Shown here piece by piece: positions 1-11,551 of a stretch of DNA of 64,000 nucleotides. This DNA comes from Pseudorasbora parva. Its lineage: Eukaryota; Chordata; Actinopteri; Cypriniformes; Gobionidae. The notes beneath the pieces are model-generated. The model searched no databases and was not told the DNA's origin. It was given only the letters and a program-made list of their open reading frames with translations. Where the stretch lies: the NCBI RefSeq assembly GCF_024679245.1, contig NC_090177.1, positions 47,961,353 to 48,025,352 on the forward strand. Reading direction: 5' to 3'. A program made the position numbers and the translations under genes. Each line of letters starts with the position of its first letter. Within the stretch, counting starts at the first letter, position 1.

Positions 1-112
1 TTCCCACATTTGGGGAATTCGCAGGGGTCAGCACAACCGGAGTGCAATGGCCGAGCCTCGCCCTGGGTGAACCACCTTCCTGATCATGGTGTCTCCCCTG
101 CCAGGTAAGTAT
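1..112 (-). ncRNA. U1: U1 snRNA, copy 0 (cut by window start)
   Basis: Only nt 1-112 lie in the window (5' splice-site pairing end, stem-loops I-II and most of III). The Sm site and stem-loop IV lie outside. The 5' end reads ATACTTACCTGGCAG at 112. The promoter carries G at -27. Confidence 0.97.
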
Positions 113-577
113 GAGTTGCCTGGCCTCCAGGCAGAGGCGCCCTATCCCCCTTCGCCATCCTCAAACACGGTGACCTTCCCCTCCCCCAAGAAAAGGAAGG
201 ACGGGGCACCTTCCATTGCTTGACTGCTGCGTGCGTGCGTGCGTGACCTTGATTTGAATCAGGTGTCCCTAATCCATCCAACACAAACCCCTGATTCGAC
301 TCATCAGCTCGTTGGTAAAGACTCTCAAATAAGAGGGACATCAAAAAACGTGCTGTGACGGTGATGAGTCAGCCGGCCGGCAACCGACGCTTTTGTTCTT
401 CTTTTTTCCCTATGCTCATATGACCGCAGCTTGCTGCTTTCTCTGTGGCACGGTCATCGTTGCGTCACCTCATCGTCATTCTGTATGCGCTTCCTGCGTA
501 TTTCTGTATTCTCTGACAAAATTCCAGTGGTGTTGTTGGTTCTTCTATTAGCCACAACAATTCGCAGTCCCCAAAAA
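113..577 (-). promoter_or_regulatory. 465-bp U2-to-U1 spacer (U2 3' flank, U1 promoter), representative
   Basis: Read toward U1, this spacer starts with the U2 3' flank. A CCCC-TTTTT-GGGG hairpin at 569-581 overlaps the last U2 bases, and an A4 or A8 tract follows at about 518-530. The U1 promoter comes next: an AP-1-like TGACTCA at 365-371, an octamer-like ATTCAAAT at about 252-259 (one mismatch to ATGCAAAT), a (CGTG)n microsatellite at about 228-243, and the U1 PSE at 155-173. A 7-bp inverted repeat TGCCTGG/CCAGGCA lies at 117-133, just before the start site. The same spacer recurs in every unit. I see no gene in it. The octamer-like and AP-1-like sites are only sequence matches. Confidence 0.7.
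155..173 (-). promoter_or_regulatory. U1 proximal sequence element (PSE)
   Basis: Minus-strand sequence TCACCGTGTTTGAGGATGG covers -61 to -43 relative to the U1 5' end at 112. That is the usual PSE distance for SNAPc-dependent snRNA promoters, and it starts with the TCACC typical of vertebrate PSEs. The U2 promoter of the same unit has a matching block at almost the same distance. There is no TATA box, consistent with Pol II snRNA genes. It recurs before every U1 copy. Confidence 0.85.
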
Positions 578-769
578 GGGGAAGCACACCGTTCCTGGAG
601 GCACTGCAATACCAGGTCGATGCGTGGAGTGGACGGAGCAAGCCCCGGTTCCGGCTCCATGTGCCAAAAATCAATTTAATATGCAGTCCCCGGATAGGGG
701 ACGTATCAGATATTAAACTGATAAGAACAGATACTACACTTGATCTTAGCCAAAAGGCCGAGAAGCGAT
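578..769 (-). ncRNA. U2: U2 snRNA, copy 1 (reference description)
   Basis: U2 snRNA pairs with the intron branch site and with U6 in the spliceosome. The 5' end reads ATCGCTTCTCGGCCTTTTGG. The branch-site recognition sequence GTAGTA is nt 33-38 (732-737). Stem-loop IIa/IIb follows, then the Sm site ATTTTTGG at nt 99-106 (664-671). Stem-loop III has a divergent GC-rich sequence, and the U2B''/A' loop TATTGCAGTGCC lies near nt 159-170. Length to the terminal CCCC is 192 nt against 188 in human, so the mature 3' end is uncertain by a few bases. The 3' flank has a private C at 552 where other copies have T. Confidence 0.98.
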
Positions 770-810
770 GACACAATGACGCAGCGGCAGGGGAGCCGGC
801 AAAGGCGACG

Positions 811-829
811 CCCATCTGGGAAGCGGTGA
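811..829 (-). promoter_or_regulatory. U2 proximal sequence element (PSE)
   Basis: Minus-strand TCACCGCTTCCCAGATGGG covers -60 to -42 from the U2 start at 769. The terminal GATGG is at -47 to -43, exactly as in the U1 promoter, and TCACCG is shifted by one base. This shared pair of blocks is the best promoter evidence in the window. Confidence 0.82.
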
Positions 830-1756
830 GGGGGGGAGGGTTGGCAAAGGCCTTACGTCGTAGAGACCTGAAACTTTGAGGGATGGTACTAGCCACTCGC
901 TCTACAACATCACCAAGGCTGGCCCCCCGATGGGCCCGGCACGAAATGGCTCGTAGCTCCCAAACCGCACGCCGCAGAACCAAGTGTCTTATATCATCGG
1001 AATCCTTGGCTCGAGCCGAGCGAGACGCATGCCTCGGATTCGAAGGTTGCGCTGGCGAAATTTTCGGGTATTTGGGATTTTGTGAAAAACCTACTTTTGC
1101 ACACTAGTCCTAGGTCTTTTGCCCGATCTGGCCCAAACCAGTGCAGAAAGATTCTCTGGAGTCTGACTGTCCGTCCAGATCGGAAAAAAAGTGGGAATTT
1201 CGATTCAGCTTGGCGGCGGCAGGCCGAAACCTACGGGCTGGGCGAGGCGGGGTCTGCTAGAACGGCTATAGCTCTTGGACGGAACGAGACAATTTCACCC
1301 AAGCCGGTACACCCGTGCACGGGCTCAGTCTGGGGTCAGGCGAGAAAGGACGCGGTGAATGGCCACCTAGTGGCGCTTTAAAATGAAAAAGCAACAACAT
1401 GAGAGCGGCTATAGGCGAACGTATGTCGCGTGCTTTTTCACAGCACGCGCACGAGACAGTCGTACCATACGACAGAAAACCTCCATCCGAACAACTTTGC
1501 CTTTGGGACCACTGCTGTCAATCAACTCGTCCGTTGAATATCAAAGTTTGTGGGAAAAACCACATTCGGCAAACCGGTCGCAGGTTTCGACAACCTCGAT
1601 GAAAACAAACGCAGTTCAGTTCTCTGAACTCTCCGGGTCACTGGCTGACACAGCAGAAAGAGACAGAAACATAACAAAACTGGTGCAACTTCACCCTTTG
1701 GGGCAGTGGGCGGCGCCACAAGCGTCAAGAACCGCACGCTTTTTCCCTCCACGCTA

Positions 1757-1769
1757 TCTGCTTTTAACC
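1757..1769 (-). terminator. U1 3' box
   Basis: GGTTAAAAGCAGA starts 8 nt after the U1 3' end and differs by one base from the vertebrate 3' box form GTTTAAAAGCAGA. The 3' box directs Integrator-dependent 3' end formation of Pol II snRNAs. It is present after every U1 copy. After U2 I find only a weak candidate, GTTGTGACTAATAGAAGA, about 20 nt downstream. Confidence 0.85.
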
Positions 1770-1777
1770 AGTGTGTA

Positions 1778-1941
1778 CAGGGGAGAGCGCGAACGCAGTC
1801 CCCCACTACCATAAATTACGCAGTCGAGATTCCCACATTTGGGGAATTCGCAGGGGTCAGCACAACCGGAGTGCAATGGCCGAGCCTCGCCCTGGGTGAA
1901 CCACCTTCCTGATCATGGTGTCTCCCCTGCCAGGTAAGTAT
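1778..1941 (-). ncRNA. U1: U1 snRNA, copy 1 (reference description)
   Basis: U1 snRNA recognises 5' splice sites. The 5' end ATACTTACCTG is the pairing sequence. The U1-70K loop GATCAGGAAG is nt 28-37, and the U1A loop ATTGCACTCC is nt 65-74. The Sm site AATTTATGG is nt 125-133 (1809-1817). The 3' stem-loop IV ends CTCTCCCCTG at nt 164, equal in length to human U1. The Sm site has A where human has G (AAUUUGUGG). This copy has G at nt 123, two bases before the Sm site, and C at promoter position -27. Confidence 0.98.
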
Positions 1942-2406
1942 GAGTTGCCTGGCCTCCAGGCAGAGGCCCCCTATCCCCCTTCGCCATCCTCAAACACGGT
2001 GACCTTCCCCTCCCCCAAGAAAAGGAAGGACGGGGCACCTTCCATTGCTTGACTGCTGCGTGCGTGCGTGCGTGACCTTGATTTGAATCAGGTGTCCCTA
2101 ATCCATCCAACACAAACCCCTGATTCGACTCATCAGCTCGTTGGTAAAGACTCTCAAATAAGAGGGACATCAAAAAACGTGCTGTGACGGTGATGAGTCA
2201 GCCGGCCGGCAACCGACGCTTTTGTTCTTCTTTTTTCCCTATGCTCATATGACCGCAGCTTGCTGCTTTCTCTGTGGCACGGTCATCGTTGCGTCACCTC
2301 ATCGTCATTCTGTATGCGCTTCCTGCGTATTTCTGTATTCTCTGACAAAATTCCAGTGGTGTTGTTGGTTCTTCTATTAGTCACAACAATTCGCAGTCCC
2401 CAAAAA

Positions 2407-2598
2407 GGGGAAGCACACCGTTCCTGGAGGCACTGCAATACCAGGTCGATGCGTGGAGTGGACGGAGCAAGCCCCGGTTCCGGCTCCATGTGCCAAAAAT
2501 CAATTTAATATGCAGTCCCCGGATAGGGGACGTATCAGATATTAAACTGATAAGAACAGATACTACACTTGATCTTAGCCAAAAGGCCGAGAAGCGAT
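2407..2598 (-). ncRNA. U2: U2 snRNA, copy 2
   Basis: Intact; no difference from copy 1 seen within the gene. The 3' flank has the common T (GTTGTGAC). Confidence 0.97.
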
Positions 2599-3606
2599 GA
2601 CACAATGACGCAGCGGCAGGGGAGCCGGCAAAGGCGACGCCCATCTGGGAAGCGGTGAGGGGGGGAGGGTTGGCAAAGGCCTTACGTCGTAGAGACCTGA
2701 AACTTTGAGGGATGGTACTAGCCACTCGCTCTACAACATCACCAAGGCTGGCCCCCCGATGGGCCCGGCACGAAATGGCTCGTAGCTCCCAAACCGCACG
2801 CCGCAGAACCAAGTGTCTTATATCATCGGAATCCTTGGCTCGAGCCGAGCGAGACGCATGCCTCGGATTCGAAGGTTGCGCTGGCGAAATTTTCGGGTAT
2901 TTGGGATTTTGTGAAAAACCTACTTTTGCACACTAGTCCTAGGTCTTTTGCCCGATCTGGCCCAAACCAGTGCAGAAAGATTCTCTGGAGTCTGACTGTC
3001 CGTCCAGATCGGAAAAAAAGTGGGAATTTCGATTCAGCTTGGCGGCGGCAGGCCGAAACCTACGGGCTGGGCGAGGCGGGGTCTGCTAGAACGGCTATAG
3101 CTCTTGGACGGAACGAGACAATTTCACCCAAGCCGGTACACCCGTGCACGGGCTCAGTCTGGGGTCAGGCGAGAAAGGACGCGGTGAATGGCCACCTAGT
3201 GGCGCTTTAAAATGAAAAAGCAACAACATGAGAGCGGCTATAGGCGAACGTATGTCGCGTGCTTTTTCACAGCACGCGCACGAGACAGTCGTACCATACG
3301 ACAGAAAACCTCCATCCGAACAACTTTGCCTTTGGGACCACTGCTGTCAATCAACTCGTCCGTTGAATATCAAAGTTTGTGGGAAAAACCACATTCGGCA
3401 AACCGGTCGCAGGTTTCGACAACCTCGATGAAAACAAACGCAGTTCAGTTCTCTGAACTCTCCGGGTCACTGGCTGACACAGCAGAAAGAGACAGAAACA
3501 TAACAAAACTGGTGCAACTTCACCCTTTGGGGCAGTGGGCGGCGCCACAAGCGTCAAGAACCGCACGCTTTTTCCCTCCACGCTATCTGCTTTTAACCAG
3601 TGTGTA

Positions 3607-3770
3607 CAGGGGAGAGCGCGAACGCAGTCCCCCACTACCATAAATTACGCAGTCGAGATTCCCACATTTGGGGAATTCGCAGGGGTCAGCACAACCGGAG
3701 TGCAATGGCCGAGCCTCGCCCTGGGTGAACCACCTTCCTGATCATGGTGTCTCCCCTGCCAGGTAAGTAT
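3607..3770 (-). ncRNA. U1: U1 snRNA, copy 2
   Basis: Intact 164 nt; G123; C at -27. Confidence 0.97.
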
Positions 3771-4235
3771 GAGTTGCCTGGCCTCCAGGCAGAGGCCCCC
3801 TATCCCCCTTCGCCATCCTCAAACACGGTGACCTTCCCCTCCCCCAAGAAAAGGAAGGACGGGGCACCTTCCATTGCTTGACTGCTGCGTGCGTGCGTGC
3901 GTGACCTTGATTTGAATCAGGTGTCCCTAATCCATCCAACACAAACCCCTGATTCGACTCATCAGCTCGTTGGTAAAGACTCTCAAATAAGAGGGACATC
4001 AAAAAACGTGCTGTGACGGTGATGAGTCAGCCGGCCGGCAACCGACGCTTTTGTTCTTCTTTTTTCCCTATGCTCATATGACCGCAGCTTGCTGCTTTCT
4101 CTGTGGCACGGTCATCGTTGCGTCACCTCATCGTCATTCTGTATGCGCTTCCTGCGTATTTCTGTATTCTCTGACAAAATTCCAGTGGTGTTGTTGGTTC
4201 TTCTATTAGTCACAACAATTCGCAGTCCCCAAAAA

Positions 4236-4427
4236 GGGGAAGCACACCGTTCCTGGAGGCACTGCAATACCAGGTCGATGCGTGGAGTGGACGGAGCAAG
4301 CCCCGGTTCCGGCTCCATGTGCCAAAAATCAATTTAATATGCAGTCCCCGGATAGGGGACGTATCAGATATTAAACTGATAACAACAGATACTACACTTG
4401 ATCTTAGCCAAAAGGCCGAGAAGCGAT
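4236..4427 (-). ncRNA. U2: U2 snRNA, copy 3 (C45G variant)
   Basis: Intact but reads TGTTGTTATC where other copies read TGTTCTTATC, a C-to-G change at nt 45 (position 4383), just 3' of the branch-site recognition sequence. The same change occurs only in copy 7, four units away. Confidence 0.96.
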
Positions 4428-5435
4428 GACACAATGACGCAGCGGCAGGGGAGCCGGCAAAGGCGACGCCCATCTGGGAAGCGGTGAGGGGGGGAGGGTT
4501 GGCAAAGGCCTTACGTCGTAGAGACCTGAAACTTTGAGGGATGGTACTAGCCACTCGCTCTACAACATCACCAAGGCTGGCCCCCCGATGGGCCCGGCAC
4601 GAAATGGCTCGTAGCTCCCAAACCGCACGCCGCAGAACCAAGTGTCTTATATCATCGGAATCCTTGGCTCGAGCCGAGCGAGACGCATGCCTCGGATTCG
4701 AAGGTTGCGCTGGCGAAATTTTCGGGTATTTGGGATTTTGTGAAAAACCTACTTTTGCACACTAGTCCTAGGTCTTTTGCCCGATCTGGCCCAAACCAGT
4801 GCAGAAAGATTCTCTGGAGTCTGACTGTCCGTCCAGATCGGAAAAAAAGTGGGAATTTCGATTCAGCTTGGCGGCGGCAGGCCGAAACCTACGGGCTGGG
4901 CGAGGCGGGGTCTGCTAGAACGGCTATAGCTCTTGGACGGAACGAGACAATTTCACCCAAGCCGGTACACCCGTGCACGGGCTCAGTCTGGGGTCAGGCG
5001 AGAAAGGACGCGGTGAATGGCCACCTAGTGGCGCTTTAAAATGAAAAAGCAACAACATGAGAGCGGCTATAGGCGAACGTATGTCGCGTGCTTTTTCACA
5101 GCACGCGCACGAGACAGTCGTACCATACGACAGAAAACCTCCATCCGAACAACTTTGCCTTTGGGACCACTGCTGTCAATCAACTCGTCCGTTGAATATC
5201 AAAGTTTGTGGGAAAAACCACATTCGGCAAACCGGTCGCAGGTTTCGACAACCTCGATGAAAACAAACGCAGTTCAGTTCTCTGAACTCTCCGGGTCACT
5301 GGCTGACACAGCAGAAAGAGACAGAAACATAACAAAACTGGTGCAACTTCACCCTTTGGGGCAGTGGGCGGCGCCACAAGCGTCAAGAACCGCACGCTTT
5401 TTCCCTCCACGCTATCTGCTTTTAACCAGTGTGTA

Positions 5436-5599
5436 CAGGGGAGAGCGCGAACGCAGTCCCCCACTACCATAAATTACGCAGTCGAGATTCCCACATTTGG
5501 GGAATTCGCAGGGGTCAGCACAACCGGAGTGCAATGGCCGAGCCTCGCCCTGGGTGAACCACCTTCCTGATCATGGTGTCTCCCCTGCCAGGTAAGTAT
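5436..5599 (-). ncRNA. U1: U1 snRNA, copy 3
   Basis: Intact; G123; promoter -27 is G, unlike its neighbours copies 2 and 4 but like copies 0 and 7. Confidence 0.97.
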
Positions 5600-6064
5600 G
5601 AGTTGCCTGGCCTCCAGGCAGAGGCGCCCTATCCCCCTTCGCCATCCTCAAACACGGTGACCTTCCCCTCCCCCAAGAAAAGGAAGGACGGGGCACCTTC
5701 CATTGCTTGACTGCTGCGTGCGTGCGTGCGTGACCTTGATTTGAATCAGGTGTCCCTAATCCATCCAACACAAACCCCTGATTCGACTCATCAGCTCGTT
5801 GGTAAAGACTCTCAAATAAGAGGGACATCAAAAAACGTGCTGTGACGGTGATGAGTCAGCCGGCCGGCAACCGACGCTTTTGTTCTTCTTTTTTCCCTAT
5901 GCTCATATGACCGCAGCTTGCTGCTTTCTCTGTGGCACGGTCATCGTTGCGTCACCTCATCGTCATTCTGTATGCGCTTCCTGCGTATTTCTGTATTCTC
6001 TGACAAAATTCCAGTGGTGTTGTTGGTTCTTCTATTAGTCACAACAATTCGCAGTCCCCAAAAA

Positions 6065-6256
6065 GGGGAAGCACACCGTTCCTGGAGGCACTGCAATACC
6101 AGGTCGATGCGTGGAGTGGACGGAGCAAGCCCCGGTTCCGGCTCCATGTGCCAAAAATCAATTTAATATGCAGTCCCCGGATAGGGGACGTATCAGATAT
6201 TAAACTGATAAGAACAGATACTACACTTGATCTTAGCCAAAAGGCCGAGAAGCGAT
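6065..6256 (-). ncRNA. U2: U2 snRNA, copy 4
   Basis: Intact, common sequence. Confidence 0.97.
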
Positions 6257-7264
6257 GACACAATGACGCAGCGGCAGGGGAGCCGGCAAAGGCGACGCCC
6301 ATCTGGGAAGCGGTGAGGGGGGGAGGGTTGGCAAAGGCCTTACGTCGTAGAGACCTGAAACTTTGAGGGATGGTACTAGCCACTCGCTCTACAACATCAC
6401 CAAGGCTGGCCCCCCGATGGGCCCGGCACGAAATGGCTCGTAGCTCCCAAACCGCACGCCGCAGAACCAAGTGTCTTATATCATCGGAATCCTTGGCTCG
6501 AGCCGAGCGAGACGCATGCCTCGGATTCGAAGGTTGCGCTGGCGAAATTTTCGGGTATTTGGGATTTTGTGAAAAACCTACTTTTGCACACTAGTCCTAG
6601 GTCTTTTGCCCGATCTGGCCCAAACCAGTGCAGAAAGATTCTCTGGAGTCTGACTGTCCGTCCAGATCGGAAAAAAAGTGGGAATTTCGATTCAGCTTGG
6701 CGGCGGCAGGCCGAAACCTACGGGCTGGGCGAGGCGGGGTCTGCTAGAACGGCTATAGCTCTTGGACGGAACGAGACAATTTCACCCAAGCCGGTACACC
6801 CGTGCACGGGCTCAGTCTGGGGTCAGGCGAGAAAGGACGCGGTGAATGGCCACCTAGTGGCGCTTTAAAATGAAAAAGCAACAACATGAGAGCGGCTATA
6901 GGCGAACGTATGTCGCGTGCTTTTTCACAGCACGCGCACGAGACAGTCGTACCATACGACAGAAAACCTCCATCCGAACAACTTTGCCTTTGGGACCACT
7001 GCTGTCAATCAACTCGTCCGTTGAATATCAAAGTTTGTGGGAAAAACCACATTCGGCAAACCGGTCGCAGGTTTCGACAACCTCGATGAAAACAAACGCA
7101 GTTCAGTTCTCTGAACTCTCCGGGTCACTGGCTGACACAGCAGAAAGAGACAGAAACATAACAAAACTGGTGCAACTTCACCCTTTGGGGCAGTGGGCGG
7201 CGCCACAAGCGTCAAGAACCGCACGCTTTTTCCCTCCACGCTATCTGCTTTTAACCAGTGTGTA

Positions 7265-7428
7265 CAGGGGAGAGCGCGAACGCAGTCCCCCACTACCATA
7301 AATTACGCAGTCGAGATTCCCACATTTGGGGAATTCGCAGGGGTCAGCACAACCGGAGTGCAATGGCCGAGCCTCGCCCTGGGTGAACCACCTTCCTGAT
7401 CATGGTGTCTCCCCTGCCAGGTAAGTAT
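7265..7428 (-). ncRNA. U1: U1 snRNA, copy 4
   Basis: Intact; G123; C at -27. Confidence 0.97.
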
Positions 7429-7893
7429 GAGTTGCCTGGCCTCCAGGCAGAGGCCCCCTATCCCCCTTCGCCATCCTCAAACACGGTGACCTTCCCCTCC
7501 CCCAAGAAAAGGAAGGACGGGGCACCTTCCATTGCTTGACTGCTGCGTGCGTGCGTGCGTGACCTTGATTTGAATCAGGTGTCCCTAATCCATCCAACAC
7601 AAACCCCTGATTCGACTCATCAGCTCGTTGGTAAAGACTCTCAAATAAGAGGGACATCAAAAAACGTGCTGTGACGGTGATGAGTCAGCCGGCCGGCAAC
7701 CGACGCTTTTGTTCTTCTTTTTTCCCTATGCTCATATGACCGCAGCTTGCTGCTTTCTCTGTGGCACGGTCATCGTTGCGTCACCTCATCGTCATTCTGT
7801 ATGCGCTTCCTGCGTATTTCTGTATTCTCTGACAAAATTCCAGTGGTGTTGTTGGTTCTTCTATTAGTCACAACAATTCGCAGTCCCCAAAAA

Positions 7894-8085
7894 GGGGAAG
7901 CACACCGTTCCTGGAGGCACTGCAATACCAGGTCGATGCGTGGAGTGGACGGAGCAAGCCCCGGTTCCGGCTCCATGTGCCAAAAATCAATTTAATATGC
8001 AGTCCCCGGATAGGGGACGTATCAGATATTAAACTGATAAGAACAGATACTACACTTGATCTTAGCCAAAAGGCCGAGAAGCGAT
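7894..8085 (-). ncRNA. U2: U2 snRNA, copy 5
   Basis: Intact, common sequence. Confidence 0.97.
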
Positions 8086-9093
8086 GACACAATGACGCAG
8101 CGGCAGGGGAGCCGGCAAAGGCGACGCCCATCTGGGAAGCGGTGAGGGGGGGAGGGTTGGCAAAGGCCTTACGTCGTAGAGACCTGAAACTTTGAGGGAT
8201 GGTACTAGCCACTCGCTCTACAACATCACCAAGGCTGGCCCCCCGATGGGCCCGGCACGAAATGGCTCGTAGCTCCCAAACCGCACGCCGCAGAACCAAG
8301 TGTCTTATATCATCGGAATCCTTGGCTCGAGCCGAGCGAGACGCATGCCTCGGATTCGAAGGTTGCGCTGGCGAAATTTTCGGGTATTTGGGATTTTGTG
8401 AAAAACCTACTTTTGCACACTAGTCCTAGGTCTTTTGCCCGATCTGGCCCAAACCAGTGCAGAAAGATTCTCTGGAGTCTGACTGTCCGTCCAGATCGGA
8501 AAAAAAGTGGGAATTTCGATTCAGCTTGGCGGCGGCAGGCCGAAACCTACGGGCTGGGCGAGGCGGGGTCTGCTAGAACGGCTATAGCTCTTGGACGGAA
8601 CGAGACAATTTCACCCAAGCCGGTACACCCGTGCACGGGCTCAGTCTGGGGTCAGGCGAGAAAGGACGCGGTGAATGGCCACCTAGTGGCGCTTTAAAAT
8701 GAAAAAGCAACAACATGAGAGCGGCTATAGGCGAACGTATGTCGCGTGCTTTTTCACAGCACGCGCACGAGACAGTCGTACCATACGACAGAAAACCTCC
8801 ATCCGAACAACTTTGCCTTTGGGACCACTGCTGTCAATCAACTCGTCCGTTGAATATCAAAGTTTGTGGGAAAAACCACATTCGGCAAACCGGTCGCAGG
8901 TTTCGACAACCTCGATGAAAACAAACGCAGTTCAGTTCTCTGAACTCTCCGGGTCACTGGCTGACACAGCAGAAAGAGACAGAAACATAACAAAACTGGT
9001 GCAACTTCACCCTTTGGGGCAGTGGGCGGCGCCACAAGCGTCAAGAACCGCACGCTTTTTCCCTCCACGCTATCTGCTTTTAACCAGTGTGTA

Positions 9094-9257
9094 CAGGGGA
9101 GAGCGCGAACGCAGTCCCCCACTACCATAAATTACGCAGTCGAGATTCCCACATTTGGGGAATTCGCAGGGGTCAGCACAACCGGAGTGCAATGGCCGAG
9201 CCTCGCCCTGGGTGAACCACCTTCCTGATCATGGTGTCTCCCCTGCCAGGTAAGTAT
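9094..9257 (-). ncRNA. U1: U1 snRNA, copy 5
   Basis: Intact; G123; C at -27. Confidence 0.97.
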
Positions 9258-9722
9258 GAGTTGCCTGGCCTCCAGGCAGAGGCCCCCTATCCCCCTTCGC
9301 CATCCTCAAACACGGTGACCTTCCCCTCCCCCAAGAAAAGGAAGGACGGGGCACCTTCCATTGCTTGACTGCTGCGTGCGTGCGTGCGTGACCTTGATTT
9401 GAATCAGGTGTCCCTAATCCATCCAACACAAACCCCTGATTCGACTCATCAGCTCGTTGGTAAAGACTCTCAAATAAGAGGGACATCAAAAAACGTGCTG
9501 TGACGGTGATGAGTCAGCCGGCCGGCAACCGACGCTTTTGTTCTTCTTTTTTCCCTATGCTCATATGACCGCAGCTTGCTGCTTTCTCTGTGGCACGGTC
9601 ATCGTTGCGTCACCTCATCGTCATTCTGTATGCGCTTCCTGCGTATTTCTGTATTCTCTGACAAAATTCCAGTGGTGTTGTTGGTTCTTCTATTAGTCAC
9701 AACAATTCGCAGTCCCCAAAAA

Positions 9723-9914
9723 GGGGAAGCACACCGTTCCTGGAGGCACTGCAATACCAGGTCGATGCGTGGAGTGGACGGAGCAAGCCCCGGTTCCGGC
9801 TCCATGTGCCAAAAATCAATTTAATATGCAGTCCCCGGATAGGGGACGTATCAGATATTAAACTGATAAGAACAGATACTACACTTGATCTTAGCCAAAA
9901 GGCCGAGAAGCGAT
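9723..9914 (-). ncRNA. U2: U2 snRNA, copy 6
   Basis: Intact gene; private G-to-A (plus strand) at 9932, promoter position -18. Confidence 0.97.
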
Positions 9915-10922
9915 GACACAATGACGCAGCGACAGGGGAGCCGGCAAAGGCGACGCCCATCTGGGAAGCGGTGAGGGGGGGAGGGTTGGCAAAGGCCTTA
10001 CGTCGTAGAGACCTGAAACTTTGAGGGATGGTACTAGCCACTCGCTCTACAACATCACCAAGGCTGGCCCCCCGATGGGCCCGGCACGAAATGGCTCGTA
10101 GCTCCCAAACCGCACGCCGCAGAACCAAGTGTCTTATATCATCGGAATCCTTGGCTCGAGCCGAGCGAGACGCATGCCTCGGATTCGAAGGTTGCGCTGG
10201 CGAAATTTTCGGGTATTTGGGATTTTGTGAAAAACCTACTTTTGCACACTAGTCCTAGGTCTTTTGCCCGATCTGGCCCAAACCAGTGCAGAAAGATTCT
10301 CTGGAGTCTGACTGTCCGTCCAGATCGGAAAAAAAGTGGGAATTTCGATTCAGCTTGGCGGCGGCAGGCCGAAACCTACGGGCTGGGCGAGGCGGGGTCT
10401 GCTAGAACGGCTATAGCTCTTGGACGGAACGAGACAATTTCACCCAAGCCGGTACACCCGTGCACGGGCTCAGTCTGGGGTCAGGCGAGAAAGGACGCGG
10501 TGAATGGCCACCTAGTGGCGCTTTAAAATGAAAAAGCAACAACATGAGAGCGGCTATAGGCGAACGTATGTCGCGTGCTTTTTCACAGCACGCGCACGAG
10601 ACAGTCGTACCATACGACAGAAAACCTCCATCCGAACAACTTTGCCTTTGGGACCACTGCTGTCAATCAACTCGTCCGTTGAATATCAAAGTTTGTGGGA
10701 AAAACCACATTCGGCAAACCGGTCGCAGGTTTCGACAACCTCGATGAAAACAAACGCAGTTCAGTTCTCTGAACTCTCCGGGTCACTGGCTGACACAGCA
10801 GAAAGAGACAGAAACATAACAAAACTGGTGCAACTTCACCCTTTGGGGCAGTGGGCGGCGCCACAAGCGTCAAGAACCGCACGCTTTTTCCCTCCACGCT
10901 ATCTGCTTTTAACCAGTGTGTA

Positions 10923-11086
10923 CAGGGGAGAGCGCGAACGCAGTCCCCCACTACCATAAATTACGCAGTCGAGATTCCCACATTTGGGGAATTCGCAGGG
11001 GTCAGCACAACCGGAGTGCAATGGCCGAGCCTCGCCCTGGGTGAACCACCTTCCTGATCATGGTGTCTCCCCTGCCAGGTAAGTAT
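10923..11086 (-). ncRNA. U1: U1 snRNA, copy 6
   Basis: Intact; G123; C at -27. Confidence 0.97.
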
Positions 11087-11551
11087 GAGTTGCCTGGCCT
11101 CCAGGCAGAGGCCCCCTATCCCCCTTCGCCATCCTCAAACACGGTGACCTTCCCCTCCCCCAAGAAAAGGAAGGACGGGGCACCTTCCATTGCTTGACTG
11201 CTGCGTGCGTGCGTGCGTGACCTTGATTTGAATCAGGTGTCCCTAATCCATCCAACACAAACCCCTGATTCGACTCATCAGCTCGTTGGTAAAGACTCTC
11301 AAATAAGAGGGACATCAAAAAACGTGCTGTGACGGTGATGAGTCAGCCGGCCGGCAACCGACGCTTTTGTTCTTCTTTTTTCCCTATGCTCATATGACCG
11401 CAGCTTGCTGCTTTCTCTGTGGCACGGTCATCGTTGCGTCACCTCATCGTCATTCTGTATGCGCTTCCTGCGTATTTCTGTATTCTCTGACAAAATTCCA
11501 GTGGTGTTGTTGGTTCTTCTATTAGTCACAACAATTCGCAGTCCCCAAAAA

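Larger units (their letters stand above)
770..1777 (-). promoter_or_regulatory. 1,008-bp U1-to-U2 spacer (U1 3' flank, U2 promoter), representative
   Basis: This holds the U1 3' box (1757-1769) at its far end and the U2 promoter near 770-1,050. The U2 PSE is at 811-829. The middle (about 1,080-1,750) shows only short palindromes, such as GCCAC-CTA-GTGGC near 1,363-1,375 and CCCGTGCACGGG near 1,311-1,322. I see no tRNA, 5S or other RNA gene, and no credible protein. Open frames here are conserved only because the repeats are nearly identical. The YR element inserts in this spacer, 326 bp upstream of U2. Confidence 0.7.

Noticed and set aside
980..1000. TATA-like GATATAAG about 220 bp upstream of U2
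   Set aside because: Too far from the start site, and Pol II snRNA genes lack a TATA box.
1035..1050. tRNA B-box-like TTCGAATCC on the minus strand in the U2 upstream spacer
   Set aside because: No A box, acceptor stem or cloverleaf could be formed around it.
1383..1814. A 143-aa open frame (and about ten others) repeated in every unit
   Set aside because: Conserved only because the DNA units are nearly identical. They overlap U1, U2 or their promoters on both strands and show no domain; they are chance frames.
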